DNA of 64,000 bases, taken from Streptomyces sp. NBC_01451 (GTDB lineage Bacteria; Actinomycetota; Actinomycetes; Streptomycetales; Streptomycetaceae). Numbering within the stretch: position 1 is the stretch's first letter; each line of letters begins with the position of its first letter. Shown here one piece after another: positions 17,309 to 26,810 of this stretch. The stretch covers positions 3,348,001-3,412,000 of the forward strand of contig NZ_CP109479.1 of the NCBI RefSeq assembly GCF_036227485.1. Reading direction: 5' to 3'. Position numbers and translations under genes: made by a program. The notes below the pieces were generated by a model. That model saw only the letters and a list, made by a program, of their open reading frames with translations. It made no database searches and had not been told where the DNA came from.

Positions 17309-18267
17309 GCACGTCCGGGGTGTACGCCGGCATCGTCATTGCCACCAACGATCCCCAGCACCGGCGCCGCGTACGGCTGCGCATCCCGCAGGTCACCGGG
17401 ACGGCCGTTTCCGGGTGGGCCGAACCGGTCTCGTTCGGCACCGTCGTGTCCGGCGACCAGGTCACCGTGGCGTTCGAGGGCGGGGACCTGAACTACCCCC
17501 TCTACTGGCCCCAGCAGAGCGTTTCGCCCTGGACGCCGTTGACGCTGGAGTCCGGGTGGGTGGCGTCGTCGGCCGGCACGCCGCTCTACCGGACCACCGC
17601 GGACGGCATGGTCGAACTGTCCGGCTCGGTGGAAACCGCCGAATCCATCGCGACGGGCAGCGCGGTGAAATTCGCGAGCCTGCCTGACCTTGCCCGGCCC
17701 ATCGAGCGGACCCGCGCGACGACGGCCACCATCTACCGCACGGCGTACAACTCGAAGACCGCCTACGCGGAGCACCGCACCACGATCTCGACCACGAGCG
17801 CGACCTACGTCACCGACGCCAACGGCCCGAGCCTCACCTTCATCGCGCCGGCCTCGGGACAGGCCGCGGTCGTCTTCGGCGCCATGATGCAGAACACCAC
17901 GGCCACGGGCCGCTGCCTGATGAGTGTCCGGGTCCTCCAAGGCGCGACCGTCATTGCGGAAGGCGACGACAACCGCTCCGCAGAACTCCAGGGCACGAAT
18001 AACACCACGGCCGTCAACTCGCGCCAGGTCACCGGCATGACGCCTGGGACGACGTACACCGTCACGGCCGTCTACCGGACGGAGGGGGCCAGCAGTTCCG
18101 CGTCTTTCGACAACAAGTGGATCGTCGCCATTCCTGTGGGCCAGCACGACACACCCTCAGCGCGTATCACCATGGAAACCAATGGAGACCTGACCGCGCT
18201 GTTCCCTGGCGGCGCCGCCCCTACCTACGACATGTCGCTGACCGGCATCCGGGCCCGCCTTATCTGA
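17305..18267 (+). CDS. baseplate spike protein with OB-fold (gpV/gp5-like)
   Basis: 320 residues, GTG 17305 overlapping the hub stop. Residues 1-75 are the OB-fold typical of spikes: VYAGIVIATNDPQHRRRVRLR, and GDQVTVAFEGGDLNYPLYW. The remainder is not a beta-helix needle but a Thr/Ser-rich, fibre-like region, with a late fibronectin/fibre-type segment ending in ALFPGGAAPTYDMSLTGIRAR. So it is a spike whose tip has been replaced with a domain of unknown role. No lysozyme domain is present; wall cutting is carried by the tape measure. Confidence 0.75.
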   Translation: MSTSGVYAGIVIATNDPQHRRRVRLRIPQVTGTAVSGWAEPVSFGTVVSGDQVTVAFEGGDLNYPLYWPQQSVSPWTPLTLESGWVASSAGTPLYRTTADGMVELSGSVETAESIATGSAVKFASLPDLARPIERTRATTATIYRTAYNSKTAYAEHRTTISTTSATYVTDANGPSLTFIAPASGQAAVVFGAMMQNTTATGRCLMSVRVLQGATVIAEGDDNRSAELQGTNNTTAVNSRQVTGMTPGTTYTVTAVYRTEGASSSASFDNKWIVAIPVGQHDTPSARITMETNGDLTALFPGGAAPTYDMSLTGIRARLI

Positions 18268-18276
18268 GGAGCAGCC

Positions 18277-19371
18277 GTGACTACGTACCCCTATTTCCGC
18301 AGCCTCGCAGCCGTGAAAACTCTCGGCATCGACTACGACATCAAGAACCGGTACGGCACCGGCGACTACCTGATCTACATCGCCATTCACGGTGGGGCGA
18401 TGGAGCCGCCCACCTCGCAGCTCGCGGTGTACTGCGCCGACGTAACCGGCGCGTACTACTCCTTCGAGGCCCTGAGCGACCTCACCGCCGCCACCCTCAG
18501 CCTGTCGGCGACCACGTTCGACGAGCCGTTTTGCCAGGTCAACGTCGGCAACAGCTTGCGCGCAATCAGCTTCCGCGGAGTGGAGGACCAGCGAGAGAGC
18601 GAGGAGGTCGCCTACGTCTCCGGGCTCGACGACGTCCTGGTGGCTCTGGTCAGTCAGGAGCTGACCGTTGCGGGGTTCATCGTCGACACCCCGCCCCTGC
18701 GTTTCGAGGGCAGCGACCCGCAGAACATCGTCAACAGGACGCGCCTGCGCGCCGGCGTCCAGGTCGACCTCACCCGGTCCCTGCGCAAGAGCTTCTACGC
18801 CGGCGGGGACCTGTCGACGGCGGCCGTGAGCAACCCGGCCAACCGACTGCCGCCGTTTTTCTCCTTCGGAGATGCCATCAAGCGGGCCGCGGCCCAGGTT
18901 CCGCTTACCGCGGAACAGCACGAGACTCCGCCGGTCATTCGGGTAACCGGGGCCGTGGACACCTCCGTCAGCGTGGCGATGACCACGCCTTTCGCCATCG
19001 ACCACACCGGGGCAGTGGCCTCGACCACCGACCAGCGCGAGCAGCTCGTGGACCGTGTGCATGCCCTGGTGGGCACGCATCCTGGTGAGCGAGTCATGCG
19101 TGCCACGTACGGGGTACCGACCTCGGCCGCCCTGTTCGCGGTCAACGCGGACGCGGCTCACGCGCAGCTTGAGCGGGCGGTCATCGACGCCGTGGGGGCG
19201 TTCGAGCCGAGCGCCGTGGTGTCCGCTGTGACCGCTGATGTCGACGACGAGGCCGGGTCGGTCCGGGTCAACGTCCAGGTCTCGCGATCCGACGTGCCGA
19301 ACGCCGAGCTGGACACCACGCGAACCGTGGGGGTCCTCGTAGGCGGCACCGTGGTTGCGGCCGGCGGGTAG
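18277..19371 (+). CDS. degenerate poly-gamma-glutamate-hydrolase-like domain fused to gp25-like wedge protein
   Basis: 364 residues, GTG start. Residues about 15-215 resemble the phage poly-gamma-glutamate hydrolase family: YDIKNRYGTGDYLIYIAIHGGAMEP keeps His38 and Glu43, which I recall as zinc ligands, then FEAL and FDEP. The His expected in the strand before FDEP is Ser (LSLSATTFDEP), and the expected 'IHG' His is Arg (ISFRGVED), so zinc catalysis looks lost. Residues about 234-340 are a gp25-like baseplate wedge domain (PFAIDHTGAVASTTDQREQL, THPGERVMRATYGVPTSAA). The fusion places a former enzyme fold on the baseplate, perhaps for binding. Confidence 0.7.
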   Translation: MTTYPYFRSLAAVKTLGIDYDIKNRYGTGDYLIYIAIHGGAMEPPTSQLAVYCADVTGAYYSFEALSDLTAATLSLSATTFDEPFCQVNVGNSLRAISFRGVEDQRESEEVAYVSGLDDVLVALVSQELTVAGFIVDTPPLRFEGSDPQNIVNRTRLRAGVQVDLTRSLRKSFYAGGDLSTAAVSNPANRLPPFFSFGDAIKRAAAQVPLTAEQHETPPVIRVTGAVDTSVSVAMTTPFAIDHTGAVASTTDQREQLVDRVHALVGTHPGERVMRATYGVPTSAALFAVNADAAHAQLERAVIDAVGAFEPSAVVSAVTADVDDEAGSVRVNVQVSRSDVPNAELDTTRTVGVLVGGTVVAAGG

Positions 19372-19472
19372 GCCATTAACGGAGCTTCGCGTAAAACCGT
19401 AGAATCCGAATATCAGCCGGCACACATTTCTAACTCGATCCCGCTGGCGGGGACCGAGAGGGAGTGTGCCTG
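19372..19472 (+). promoter_or_regulatory. intergenic gap with possible promoter before the gpJ-like gene
   Basis: A 101-base AT-richer gap inside the baseplate operon. TTAACG (19376-19381) and TAGAAT (19400-19405), spaced 18, give a plausible sigma-70-type promoter. ATTAAC is shared with the gaps at 7144 and 7721. Confidence 0.4.
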
Positions 19473-20996
19473 GTGGCAGTCGACAGCGGGTCGGTAGCGA
19501 GTATCGACTACACGTCGCGCGATTTCACGGGCTATCGCGATGCACTGCTGGCGTACGCACAGCAGGTGCTTCCCGAATGGACGTCCCGGTCCCCCGCGGA
19601 TTTCGGCGTCGTCATGGTCGAGCTGTTTTCGTATCTCGGCGACATCGTGTCGTTCTACCAGGACCGCATCGTGGACGAGGGATTCCTTGCCACGGCGACC
19701 CAGCGTTCCTCGGTCGTCGCCATCGCGCAGCAGCTCGGGTACCAGCCGCACACCGCGATCCCGGCTACCGGTCAGGTGGCGTTCAGCCCGGCGCCAGGAC
19801 TGACCTCTCCGCTCACCCTTCCGGCCGGTACCCAGGTCATCACCTCGTACATCGCCTCTCTCGACCGGCCGGTCACGTACGAGACGACTGCGGACGTCAT
19901 CGTGCCGGCGTACACCTCCCCCGTGCCCCAGGCCGTCGCGCTGGTGGCTGAGGGTGCCACGCAGGGCGACCGGACGCTGGCTCTGTACGCCTCGACCTCG
20001 GGGCAGCCGGCGACGACCGTGCGGGTGGAGGACATCGGCAGCAGCGACGGCACCAAGTCGCAGGTGTTCACGCTGGCCCAGGCCCCCGTGCTGCTCGACA
20101 CGGTGCGGGTCTTCGTAGACGACGGCGTAGGTGGCACGGAGTGGACGAGGGTCGACAACTTCCTCCTGACCCGTGAGTCCGACCTGATTTTCACTGCGGC
20201 AACGGATGACCGGGGCGTCACGCAGGTCACTTTCGGCGACGGGGTCAACGGCGCGGTGCCGGCGACCGGATTGACCATCGCAGCGGCTTACCGGACCGGC
20301 GGTGGCTCGTACGGCAACGTGCCGCAAGGGTCCATCTCGGATCTCTCCGAGTCAGTTCCCGGAGTGGTGGTCGCCGGGTCCTCCCCGATGGCCGGCGGTG
20401 CCGACGAGGAGACCATCGACCAGATCCGCATCAACGCGCCCAGGGTTTTCCGGACCCAAGGCCGGGCGGTCAGCGCCACGGATTACGCCGACCTCGCCCT
20501 GACGGTCGCCGGCGTGGCAGATGCCCGTGCGGTAGTCCGCTCCGCCAGCGCGGTGACCATCTTCATCATCGGTCCGAACAACATCCTGCCGAGCGAAGGA
20601 CAGCGAGACGCGGTCGCCCAGTACGTGCAGGCCCGCTCCCTTTCCGGCGTGGTCGTCAATGTCGTCAACGGCACGCTGGTCCCGGTCAACATCGGCTCCA
20701 CCACGCTGCCGGTCCTCATTTCGGTGCAACCCCGCTACCGACGCGACACGGTGAAGCTCGCGGTCCAGCAAGCCATTCAGAGGGTGTTCACCCCGCCGGA
20801 AACCACGTTCGGTTCACGGGTCTCCATTTCGCACCTCTACCGAGCCATTCAGGAGGTCCCGGGAGTGGACTGGGCTGTCATTCAGATGATGGCGCGCTCC
20901 GATCTGACGCAGAGCGGCACGGCCGACGTCGTATGCCGCGACAACGAAATCCCGATCGTCGGCAACATCGTGATCACCGCCAGCGGCGGAGTATAG
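19473..20996 (+). CDS. baseplate wedge protein, gpJ/gp6-like
   Basis: 507 residues. GTG 19473 is preferred to GTG 19464 because GAGAGGGAG would touch the latter. The N-terminus (IDYTSRDFTGYRDALLAYAQQ, FGVVMVELFSYLGDIVSFYQD) and the central GGADEETIDQIRINAPRVFRTQGRAVSATDYADLAL match the baseplate J family. Late strands include the family's typical VNIGSTTLPVLISVQPRY pattern. Forms the baseplate periphery, joining the gp25-like wedge and the gpI-like protein encoded on either side. Confidence 0.88.
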   Translation: MAVDSGSVASIDYTSRDFTGYRDALLAYAQQVLPEWTSRSPADFGVVMVELFSYLGDIVSFYQDRIVDEGFLATATQRSSVVAIAQQLGYQPHTAIPATGQVAFSPAPGLTSPLTLPAGTQVITSYIASLDRPVTYETTADVIVPAYTSPVPQAVALVAEGATQGDRTLALYASTSGQPATTVRVEDIGSSDGTKSQVFTLAQAPVLLDTVRVFVDDGVGGTEWTRVDNFLLTRESDLIFTAATDDRGVTQVTFGDGVNGAVPATGLTIAAAYRTGGGSYGNVPQGSISDLSESVPGVVVAGSSPMAGGADEETIDQIRINAPRVFRTQGRAVSATDYADLALTVAGVADARAVVRSASAVTIFIIGPNNILPSEGQRDAVAQYVQARSLSGVVVNVVNGTLVPVNIGSTTLPVLISVQPRYRRDTVKLAVQQAIQRVFTPPETTFGSRVSISHLYRAIQEVPGVDWAVIQMMARSDLTQSGTADVVCRDNEIPIVGNIVITASGGV

Positions 20997-21007
20997 GAGC
21001 CCGCACC

Positions 21008-21790
21008 ATGCCCGCTGTATATCCCATGTCGGTGCGGTCGTTCACACCGAAGACCGACAACGTCGACGTCATCTGGGCTGCCCACGTCAATGACTTGCAG
21101 AACGAGATGGCGGCCGTCGAGCGCACGGTGGGCGCCAACCCGCATGTCTGGCCCGGCTGGGTACCGGGCGGGAGCACGACCTGGCCGCCGAAGACCGGCA
21201 CGATGACCGTCAAGACCCCAGCGCCCATTGCCAACTTCGGCGCTGCCAAAACCTATGCGTCCGTGGCCGACCGGCTCAAGGCGATGCAGCAGCAGGTGAC
21301 GTGGCTGTCTCTCATGACGCAGCTCCTGGCCGGGCAGTCCGGGCAGAGCAAGCCCTTCAAGCCGGCCGCGGCCGTCATCCGGGCCCCGGGTATGAAGATC
21401 CCTGCCGGCGAGGGCAAATGGGTTCCGTTCAAGTGGGGTGCGGCCGATTTCGACCCCAACAAGATGTACCAGGGCGGATCGAACATCTACTCACCGCTCA
21501 CCGGGTTCTGGGACGTCTCGGTGAACGTCTGGGCCGACTCCACGGTACGAAAGGCCAACGACTTGCACTTCGTGCACGTCCGGCTGATGCGTGGCTCAGA
21601 GGAAATCGCCGGTCAGGACAGCCTCATCGAGACGCAGACCTGGATTCGCCACCGCATCAACCTTTCCTGGCAGGGGCGTTGGAACAAGGGCGTGCCCATT
21701 CAGGTTCAGGTGAGCCAGCACGGTGCGAGCGACAACACCGTGGACGCAAACTGCAACATTTCCGTGTCGTTCGTACGCGACCTGACGTGA
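21008..21790 (+). CDS. fibre/baseplate accessory protein
   Basis: 260 residues, ATG 21008 with AGGAGCC upstream. Residues 15-45 contain DVIWAAHVNDLQNEMAAVER and VGANP, a short helix-hinge motif that recurs in tail fibre and adaptor proteins of actinophages. The C-terminal 130 residues form a beta-rich jelly-roll-like domain (VSVNVWADSTVRKANDLHFV), similar in style to TNF-like fibre tips. Likely trimeric baseplate fibre or adaptor. Confidence 0.65.
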   Translation: MPAVYPMSVRSFTPKTDNVDVIWAAHVNDLQNEMAAVERTVGANPHVWPGWVPGGSTTWPPKTGTMTVKTPAPIANFGAAKTYASVADRLKAMQQQVTWLSLMTQLLAGQSGQSKPFKPAAAVIRAPGMKIPAGEGKWVPFKWGAADFDPNKMYQGGSNIYSPLTGFWDVSVNVWADSTVRKANDLHFVHVRLMRGSEEIAGQDSLIETQTWIRHRINLSWQGRWNKGVPIQVQVSQHGASDNTVDANCNISVSFVRDLT

Positions 21791-21797
21791 GGTGACG

Positions 21798-24719
21798 ATG
21801 GGCGTCTACGAACTCGATATCTACGCCAAGACTCTCTACGGCGCACCGCTTTTCGTTTCCTTCGAATCCGCCATGTCCGCCGAGCAGCGCGGGTACGGGG
21901 CCCTGGAGGTCTCGTGGGAGACGCCTATCCAGGCGAACTCCAGTCAGATCCTTGCCGGGGTGAAGTCCTGGAGCCGGCTGCGCCTGGTCCGCAATTCGTA
22001 CGGCATCCCGGAGACAGAGGACGACGGCTGGGTAATCCTCGAAAGCAGCGCGGGAGTTGGCGGCGGCAGCGGTGACCCCACGAACCGCTTCCTCGACGAC
22101 TCGGCGGTTCCCGGCCGGGTCTACTACTACGCCGTTTTCGTCAGCACGGCCCCCGACGTCTACGACTCCGCCACCGCCTACTACCCCGGCGACCTCGCCA
22201 CCTACAGCGGCAAGGTGTACGTGGCCTCCGCCAACTCGACGGGCCTCCAGCCCGACACCAACCCGGGGAGCTGGACCCTCACCGGCATGACGGAGTCGTG
22301 GTACCGGTGCGGAGGCTGCGTCGGCCTGGCCGTAAAGGACTTCACCCACAGCGAGCTTCTCTACGACCACATCCCCCGCCCGTACAAGGTCGACGTGGTC
22401 GAAAGCACCGCTTCGAGCATTCCGGTGAACGAGCAACTCCTGCGTTTCTGCCGGATCTTCGGGTACTTCTTTGACGTCATCAAATGCGAGCACGACCAGT
22501 TGCTCCGCATCAACAACGTCATGCTTTGCACCGACCGCCAACTCATGCTGCGTTCCCATGAGTTGGGCGTCAACGACCGTATGCCGGCACTGCCGGAGCT
22601 ACGCCGCTCCTACGTGGCGAACGCGGCACTGATCCAGCGGGACCGCGGCAGCGTGGAGTCCACCCAGAAGCTGGTCAAGGCCCTCACCGGCTGGGACTCG
22701 GACGTCCTGATCGGCTACAACGAGCTGCACGATCTCGACGAGGCCGCCTTCGCCAGCCCCTCGTACCCCGACTGGCAGCGGGACAAGGTCTACTACACCA
22801 CCGTCGGTTCCCAGCTCTACTCGGACATCGTCACCTACAACGGCACCCTGTACGCGGCCATCGGCACCCCCCGCCGCGAGTCGGCCTACCTGTCCTACAC
22901 GGGCTCCAACCCGGTCCGGACGGGTACCGGATCGATCGTAAAAGACCCCGATCGGGTGGCCGACCCCTACCCCGGCTACGTCCGCCTCAGCAACGCCGCG
23001 GCCGGCGACACCCTCACGTACACCTTCGCCGCACCGGCGGCCGGCACCTACACGGTCCTCGCCGTCCTGATCGCCGACCCCGCCGGCGGCATCATCAGCG
23101 CGAAGGTCAACGGAGTCGACGGCGGCATGACCCCCATCGACCTCTACAGCTCCTCGCGACAGCAGGTGCCCGTCGCGGTCGTCGGCACCTTCACCCTCAC
23201 CGCGACCGGCAACACCCTCACTCTGACCAGCACCGCAAAGAACGCCCTGTCCAAGGGCTACGACATCACCATCTCCTACCTGCTCATCCAGGGCACCGGC
23301 GTCAACTTGAACGTCACGCCGACCGGCCACGCCCAGTCCGCGACCTACTGGCAGGCCATCACGCCCAACACCTTGAAAGACACCCAGACCGAGTGGAATC
23401 CGCTGACTGCGGGATACGGCTCCTGGAACCTGCTGATCCCGGGCGGCGCCGTCAATCCGGACGTCACCGCCACCGCCACCCCCGACTGGTGGATCTCCCC
23501 ACAGGGCGCATCGGTCGGTACCGGCAGCCCCGGCAGCGGAAACAGCCTGAATTACACGGCCCTCGGCACCGCCGGCACGCGCGAAGTCTTCCTCTCCGGC
23601 CCCGTCCGCACCACCGCCTGGAGCACCTCGGAGACCTACTACCCGGGGCAGGCAGTCACCTGGAATCCCCTGGGCTGGGCCACGGCTCCGGTGTACGTCG
23701 CCGTCACACAGAGCGTGGGCCGGCAGCCCGACCTCAACCCCGACAAGTGGCGCTTCACGCCCTACCGGTCGAATTTCACTCCCGAGGCGAGCCGCATCCT
23801 GACCGACTCGGTCTACACGCCGAAGGTCGTCTCCTGGTCCCCGACGCGCTCGTACAAGAAGGGCGCCCGGATCTCCTGGCGGGGACACCTCTACGAGGCC
23901 GCGCGGCCTTCGCTGGGCATCTACCCGACGGGCTACAGCACCGACAACCTGTGGTGGCGCTGGTGCGGGCTGAATATCCAGCGCTACACCTACTCGCTCT
24001 ACCACAACCGCACCTCGACAGCGACCGGCGAGGACGTCCGGCTGTTCATCAACTGGTACAACTCCAACGGCACTTACGGCGGGCTGGGCTTCGTGCAGTC
24101 CGACGCCCAGATGCTGTTCGACCGGTTCGAGACGACGCCGACCTACCCGCAGGCCACCGGCAGCGCGCCCGCCGGCTGGACGGTGCCGACAGCAGGCACC
24201 CACGGCGTGGCCATCCCCTGGGTCACGGCCTGGGGCACCTGGGCCAACACTCGCGGTGTCGTACGTCCGACGGCCTGGAACTCCGCATCCGCCCTGGAGC
24301 GCCAGGCCGGCCGCGTCATGTTCTTCCAGCGGGACTGGGTCTACCCCACCCCTCCGGCCGGACAGCAGGGCGAGCAGGTCTACGCGACGTTCATGTCCGC
24401 GCCGGACGGCAGCCAGGCCCTGATGGAACACGGCCTGACCTTCCGGTACAACGCCTCCGCCTACTGGCTGGCCTCGCGTGACCGGCTGACGTACACCACC
24501 GTCACCGTCTCCGGCGGCACAGTCACCGCGGTCACCGTCGCCGTCGTCGCCACCTGGACGCCCATCGCCTACGGCGAGCGGATGCGCGTGCGCAACCGGT
24601 CCGGAGACATCCTCGTCGAGGCCCGCGGATGGTCTGGCTGGCGCACGCTCGCCAGCGTTTCCGACACCCGAAACAACACCGCGCTCGGGTACGGGCTGCT
24701 CGAAAGGGTCCGCACATGA
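21798..24719 (+). CDS. gpI-like tail protein/fibre with chitin-binding-like modules
   Basis: 973 residues. ATG 21798 is preceded by AGGTGA. Residues about 185-315 match phage tail protein I: SELLYDHIPRPYKVD, LLRFCRIFGYFFDVIK, a helical LGVNDRMPALPELRRSYVANA and RGSVESTQKLVKALTGW. Around it are at least four chitin-binding-like (CBM5/12) modules, each with Tyr-x-x-Gly-Asp ... Tyr ... Pro ... Trp: near residues 125-165, 320-360, 610-655 and 680-720. Residues about 370-500 look like a CBM6/35-type sugar-binding domain. The protein probably links baseplate to cell-wall glycans. It overlaps the next gene by four bases. Confidence 0.75.
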   Translation: MGVYELDIYAKTLYGAPLFVSFESAMSAEQRGYGALEVSWETPIQANSSQILAGVKSWSRLRLVRNSYGIPETEDDGWVILESSAGVGGGSGDPTNRFLDDSAVPGRVYYYAVFVSTAPDVYDSATAYYPGDLATYSGKVYVASANSTGLQPDTNPGSWTLTGMTESWYRCGGCVGLAVKDFTHSELLYDHIPRPYKVDVVESTASSIPVNEQLLRFCRIFGYFFDVIKCEHDQLLRINNVMLCTDRQLMLRSHELGVNDRMPALPELRRSYVANAALIQRDRGSVESTQKLVKALTGWDSDVLIGYNELHDLDEAAFASPSYPDWQRDKVYYTTVGSQLYSDIVTYNGTLYAAIGTPRRESAYLSYTGSNPVRTGTGSIVKDPDRVADPYPGYVRLSNAAAGDTLTYTFAAPAAGTYTVLAVLIADPAGGIISAKVNGVDGGMTPIDLYSSSRQQVPVAVVGTFTLTATGNTLTLTSTAKNALSKGYDITISYLLIQGTGVNLNVTPTGHAQSATYWQAITPNTLKDTQTEWNPLTAGYGSWNLLIPGGAVNPDVTATATPDWWISPQGASVGTGSPGSGNSLNYTALGTAGTREVFLSGPVRTTAWSTSETYYPGQAVTWNPLGWATAPVYVAVTQSVGRQPDLNPDKWRFTPYRSNFTPEASRILTDSVYTPKVVSWSPTRSYKKGARISWRGHLYEAARPSLGIYPTGYSTDNLWWRWCGLNIQRYTYSLYHNRTSTATGEDVRLFINWYNSNGTYGGLGFVQSDAQMLFDRFETTPTYPQATGSAPAGWTVPTAGTHGVAIPWVTAWGTWANTRGVVRPTAWNSASALERQAGRVMFFQRDWVYPTPPAGQQGEQVYATFMSAPDGSQALMEHGLTFRYNASAYWLASRDRLTYTTVTVSGGTVTAVTVAVVATWTPIAYGERMRVRNRSGDILVEARGWSGWRTLASVSDTRNNTALGYGLLERVRT

Positions 24720-26797
24720 CCGTCGCAATCCCGATCCTGCTGGACGGCACCACGCCGAGCACGGGCGCTTTCACCCCGGCCCTCCGGCTCATCACGCAGA
24801 TCGCCATGAACGCCGGCCAGAGTGTAGGAAACGGCGCCATCGCCCTGACCTACTCCGACGTTCCCGGCGCCTTCACCGATTTCGCGGTCGTGCCGTACGG
24901 GCCATCCGTGCAGACCGATCCAGCTTTCAGCCACGCCACTTCAGCCGTCATTCGCCTGGGCGGCACCGACCCGACCAACACCTGGCGGCGCCTCTCACTG
25001 ACAGTCGAGTCCCCTAACCACAACTACGCCCCGGGCCCGATCGGCGGGATCTACGGGACGTTCGATTACGCCCGCCTGGGCATCACGTCGTCGGCCATGG
25101 CCGTGGGCGAGACGCAGCAGATCGCCTACGCGCAGTTCGAGCGCACGCCCCCGGGCATCGACCTCGACACGAGCCAGTTCGGCTCCAACCTGTTCGACCT
25201 GGAGCAGTCCTCGTACGAGGGCCGGCTGATGTTCACACCGGTCGGGGGCGGTGGCGAGACGGCCCACATGACGTACGTCCGCACCAACGAGTACACCTCG
25301 TGCGGCGAGTATTCGGGGAAGTTCGTCTATCAGAGCCCGCCGGCCGACAACTCATATGCGGCCGTGGCCCAGTTCGGCAGCTACCCGAACCTGATGGCCA
25401 AGCGGCAGACGTACGCGGACGTCAAATACAGGACATTCCTCCCCGGCGAGGGAACGCCGGACAACCCCAACGGGACCGGCGTATCGGGCGGCACCCCCGT
25501 GCCGGCCCCCGCCTCCCTCACCCTTGAACCCCTGCAAGCCGCACTGGTACGCGTCGAGCCCGGAGTCACCTACCAGGCCCAGATCTCCGTCGCCACGGAA
25601 ACGGCCGGCCTGGACATCCGCTGCGCCGTCCTGCGCTTCGACGCGAATTTCAACCTCCTCGGCACCTTCGCGGCCGGCAGCACCGTGACCTCAGCCGGCG
25701 GCTACAGGTGGCAGCAGGCCACGGCCACGCACACCATGGACGCCACCGCCGCCTGGGCCGCCGTCGTCCCTCGCCTCAGCTCGGGCGGCGCCTCGCGCGT
25801 GCAGTTCTACGTGGACGAGCACCGCTTGTGGGTGCCCTCCACGCTGGCCACCAAGAGCGGCGGGGCTTCACCGGCCAGGGCGTGGCAGCCGCCGCGACAG
25901 TTGATCATCAAAGTGCGGGCGACCCGCGTGAACTACGCGAAAAACCCCAGCTTCCAGAATTCGCTCTGGGGCTGGGGCCAGGAGAAGGACGGATCGGTGA
26001 CCTCCGCCCTGACGCTGGCCACCGGGGGCGGCATCGTTGGCAACGCCGCGCAGTACAGCATCACGACCGTGCCCACGGCCACCCTGGTCAACGGCGCGTC
26101 CCCACGCACCGGCGTCATCTCCCAGACCGCTCAGCCGGCCCTCGTCGATCGGCTCAGGCCCGAGACCGTCTACACGGCCTCGATCTACGTCCTGCCGATG
26201 GCCGGCGAGGTACCCGTCACGCTTTTCGCCAGCGACGGCACAAACATCATCCGCGGCACGAGTACGCCGATTTTCGATCCAACCGGAAACTCGGTCTGGA
26301 CCCGGCTGTGGGTGAGTTTCAAGACGTCGTCCACGTACGGCGGAACGCTCCGGCTCTACCTGGGCTACGCGGCCGACGACGTCGCCAGCGTCTACGCGGC
26401 CGTCACGCCGGGCACCAGCGACGCCGTCTGGCAGCTCCAGGAGGAGGCGCCCACGGCCGAGCCGACGTGGTCCCAGAGCGCCCCCTACACCGCCGGCGCC
26501 CTGGTCCAGTGGGACGGGCAGTTGTGGCAGGCCCTCGTGAAGAACGGGCCGTACGCGAACGTCGGCCCGCTGACGTTCCGCTACGACCACCTCCTGGTCG
26601 AGCAGGCCGACAAGCTCGCCCCCTATTTCGACGGCAACGAGCCCTCGGCCGACTACGTATGGGAAGGCACCCCCGGGGACTCCCGCTCGCACTATTACCG
26701 CGGAAAAAGGGTCAGTCAGTACCGTCTCGATCAGCTCATTCAACGGCAGATCGGCGTGGGCGCCTCCTATCGGCTCGTGTATGCCAGCGCCCCGTGA
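24716..26797 (+). CDS. long tail fibre protein with carbohydrate-binding modules
   Basis: 693 residues. ATG 24716 overlaps the previous TGA; the longer open frame from 24629 is inside the previous gene. It repeats beta-sandwich domains. NYAKNPSFQNSLWGW near residue 405 is the signature opening of CBM4/9-like domains common in tail fibres, and residues about 585-620 form another chitin-binding-like module (APYTAGALVQWDGQLWQAL). The C-terminus ends in a short helix-rich segment. Likely the distal receptor-binding fibre. Confidence 0.7.
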   Translation: MTVAIPILLDGTTPSTGAFTPALRLITQIAMNAGQSVGNGAIALTYSDVPGAFTDFAVVPYGPSVQTDPAFSHATSAVIRLGGTDPTNTWRRLSLTVESPNHNYAPGPIGGIYGTFDYARLGITSSAMAVGETQQIAYAQFERTPPGIDLDTSQFGSNLFDLEQSSYEGRLMFTPVGGGGETAHMTYVRTNEYTSCGEYSGKFVYQSPPADNSYAAVAQFGSYPNLMAKRQTYADVKYRTFLPGEGTPDNPNGTGVSGGTPVPAPASLTLEPLQAALVRVEPGVTYQAQISVATETAGLDIRCAVLRFDANFNLLGTFAAGSTVTSAGGYRWQQATATHTMDATAAWAAVVPRLSSGGASRVQFYVDEHRLWVPSTLATKSGGASPARAWQPPRQLIIKVRATRVNYAKNPSFQNSLWGWGQEKDGSVTSALTLATGGGIVGNAAQYSITTVPTATLVNGASPRTGVISQTAQPALVDRLRPETVYTASIYVLPMAGEVPVTLFASDGTNIIRGTSTPIFDPTGNSVWTRLWVSFKTSSTYGGTLRLYLGYAADDVASVYAAVTPGTSDAVWQLQEEAPTAEPTWSQSAPYTAGALVQWDGQLWQALVKNGPYANVGPLTFRYDHLLVEQADKLAPYFDGNEPSADYVWEGTPGDSRSHYYRGKRVSQYRLDQLIQRQIGVGASYRLVYASAP

Positions 26798-26810
26798 CCC
26801 GGGAATCGCC

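Noticed and set aside
18277..19000. The gene at 18277 as an active poly-gamma-glutamate depolymerase.
   Set aside because: Two expected His positions are Ser and Arg, so I call the domain degenerate.
8466..26797. The tail cluster as a host extracellular contractile injection system instead of a phage tail.
   Set aside because: Capsid, replisome, lysis genes, integrase and attachment site are all in the same element.
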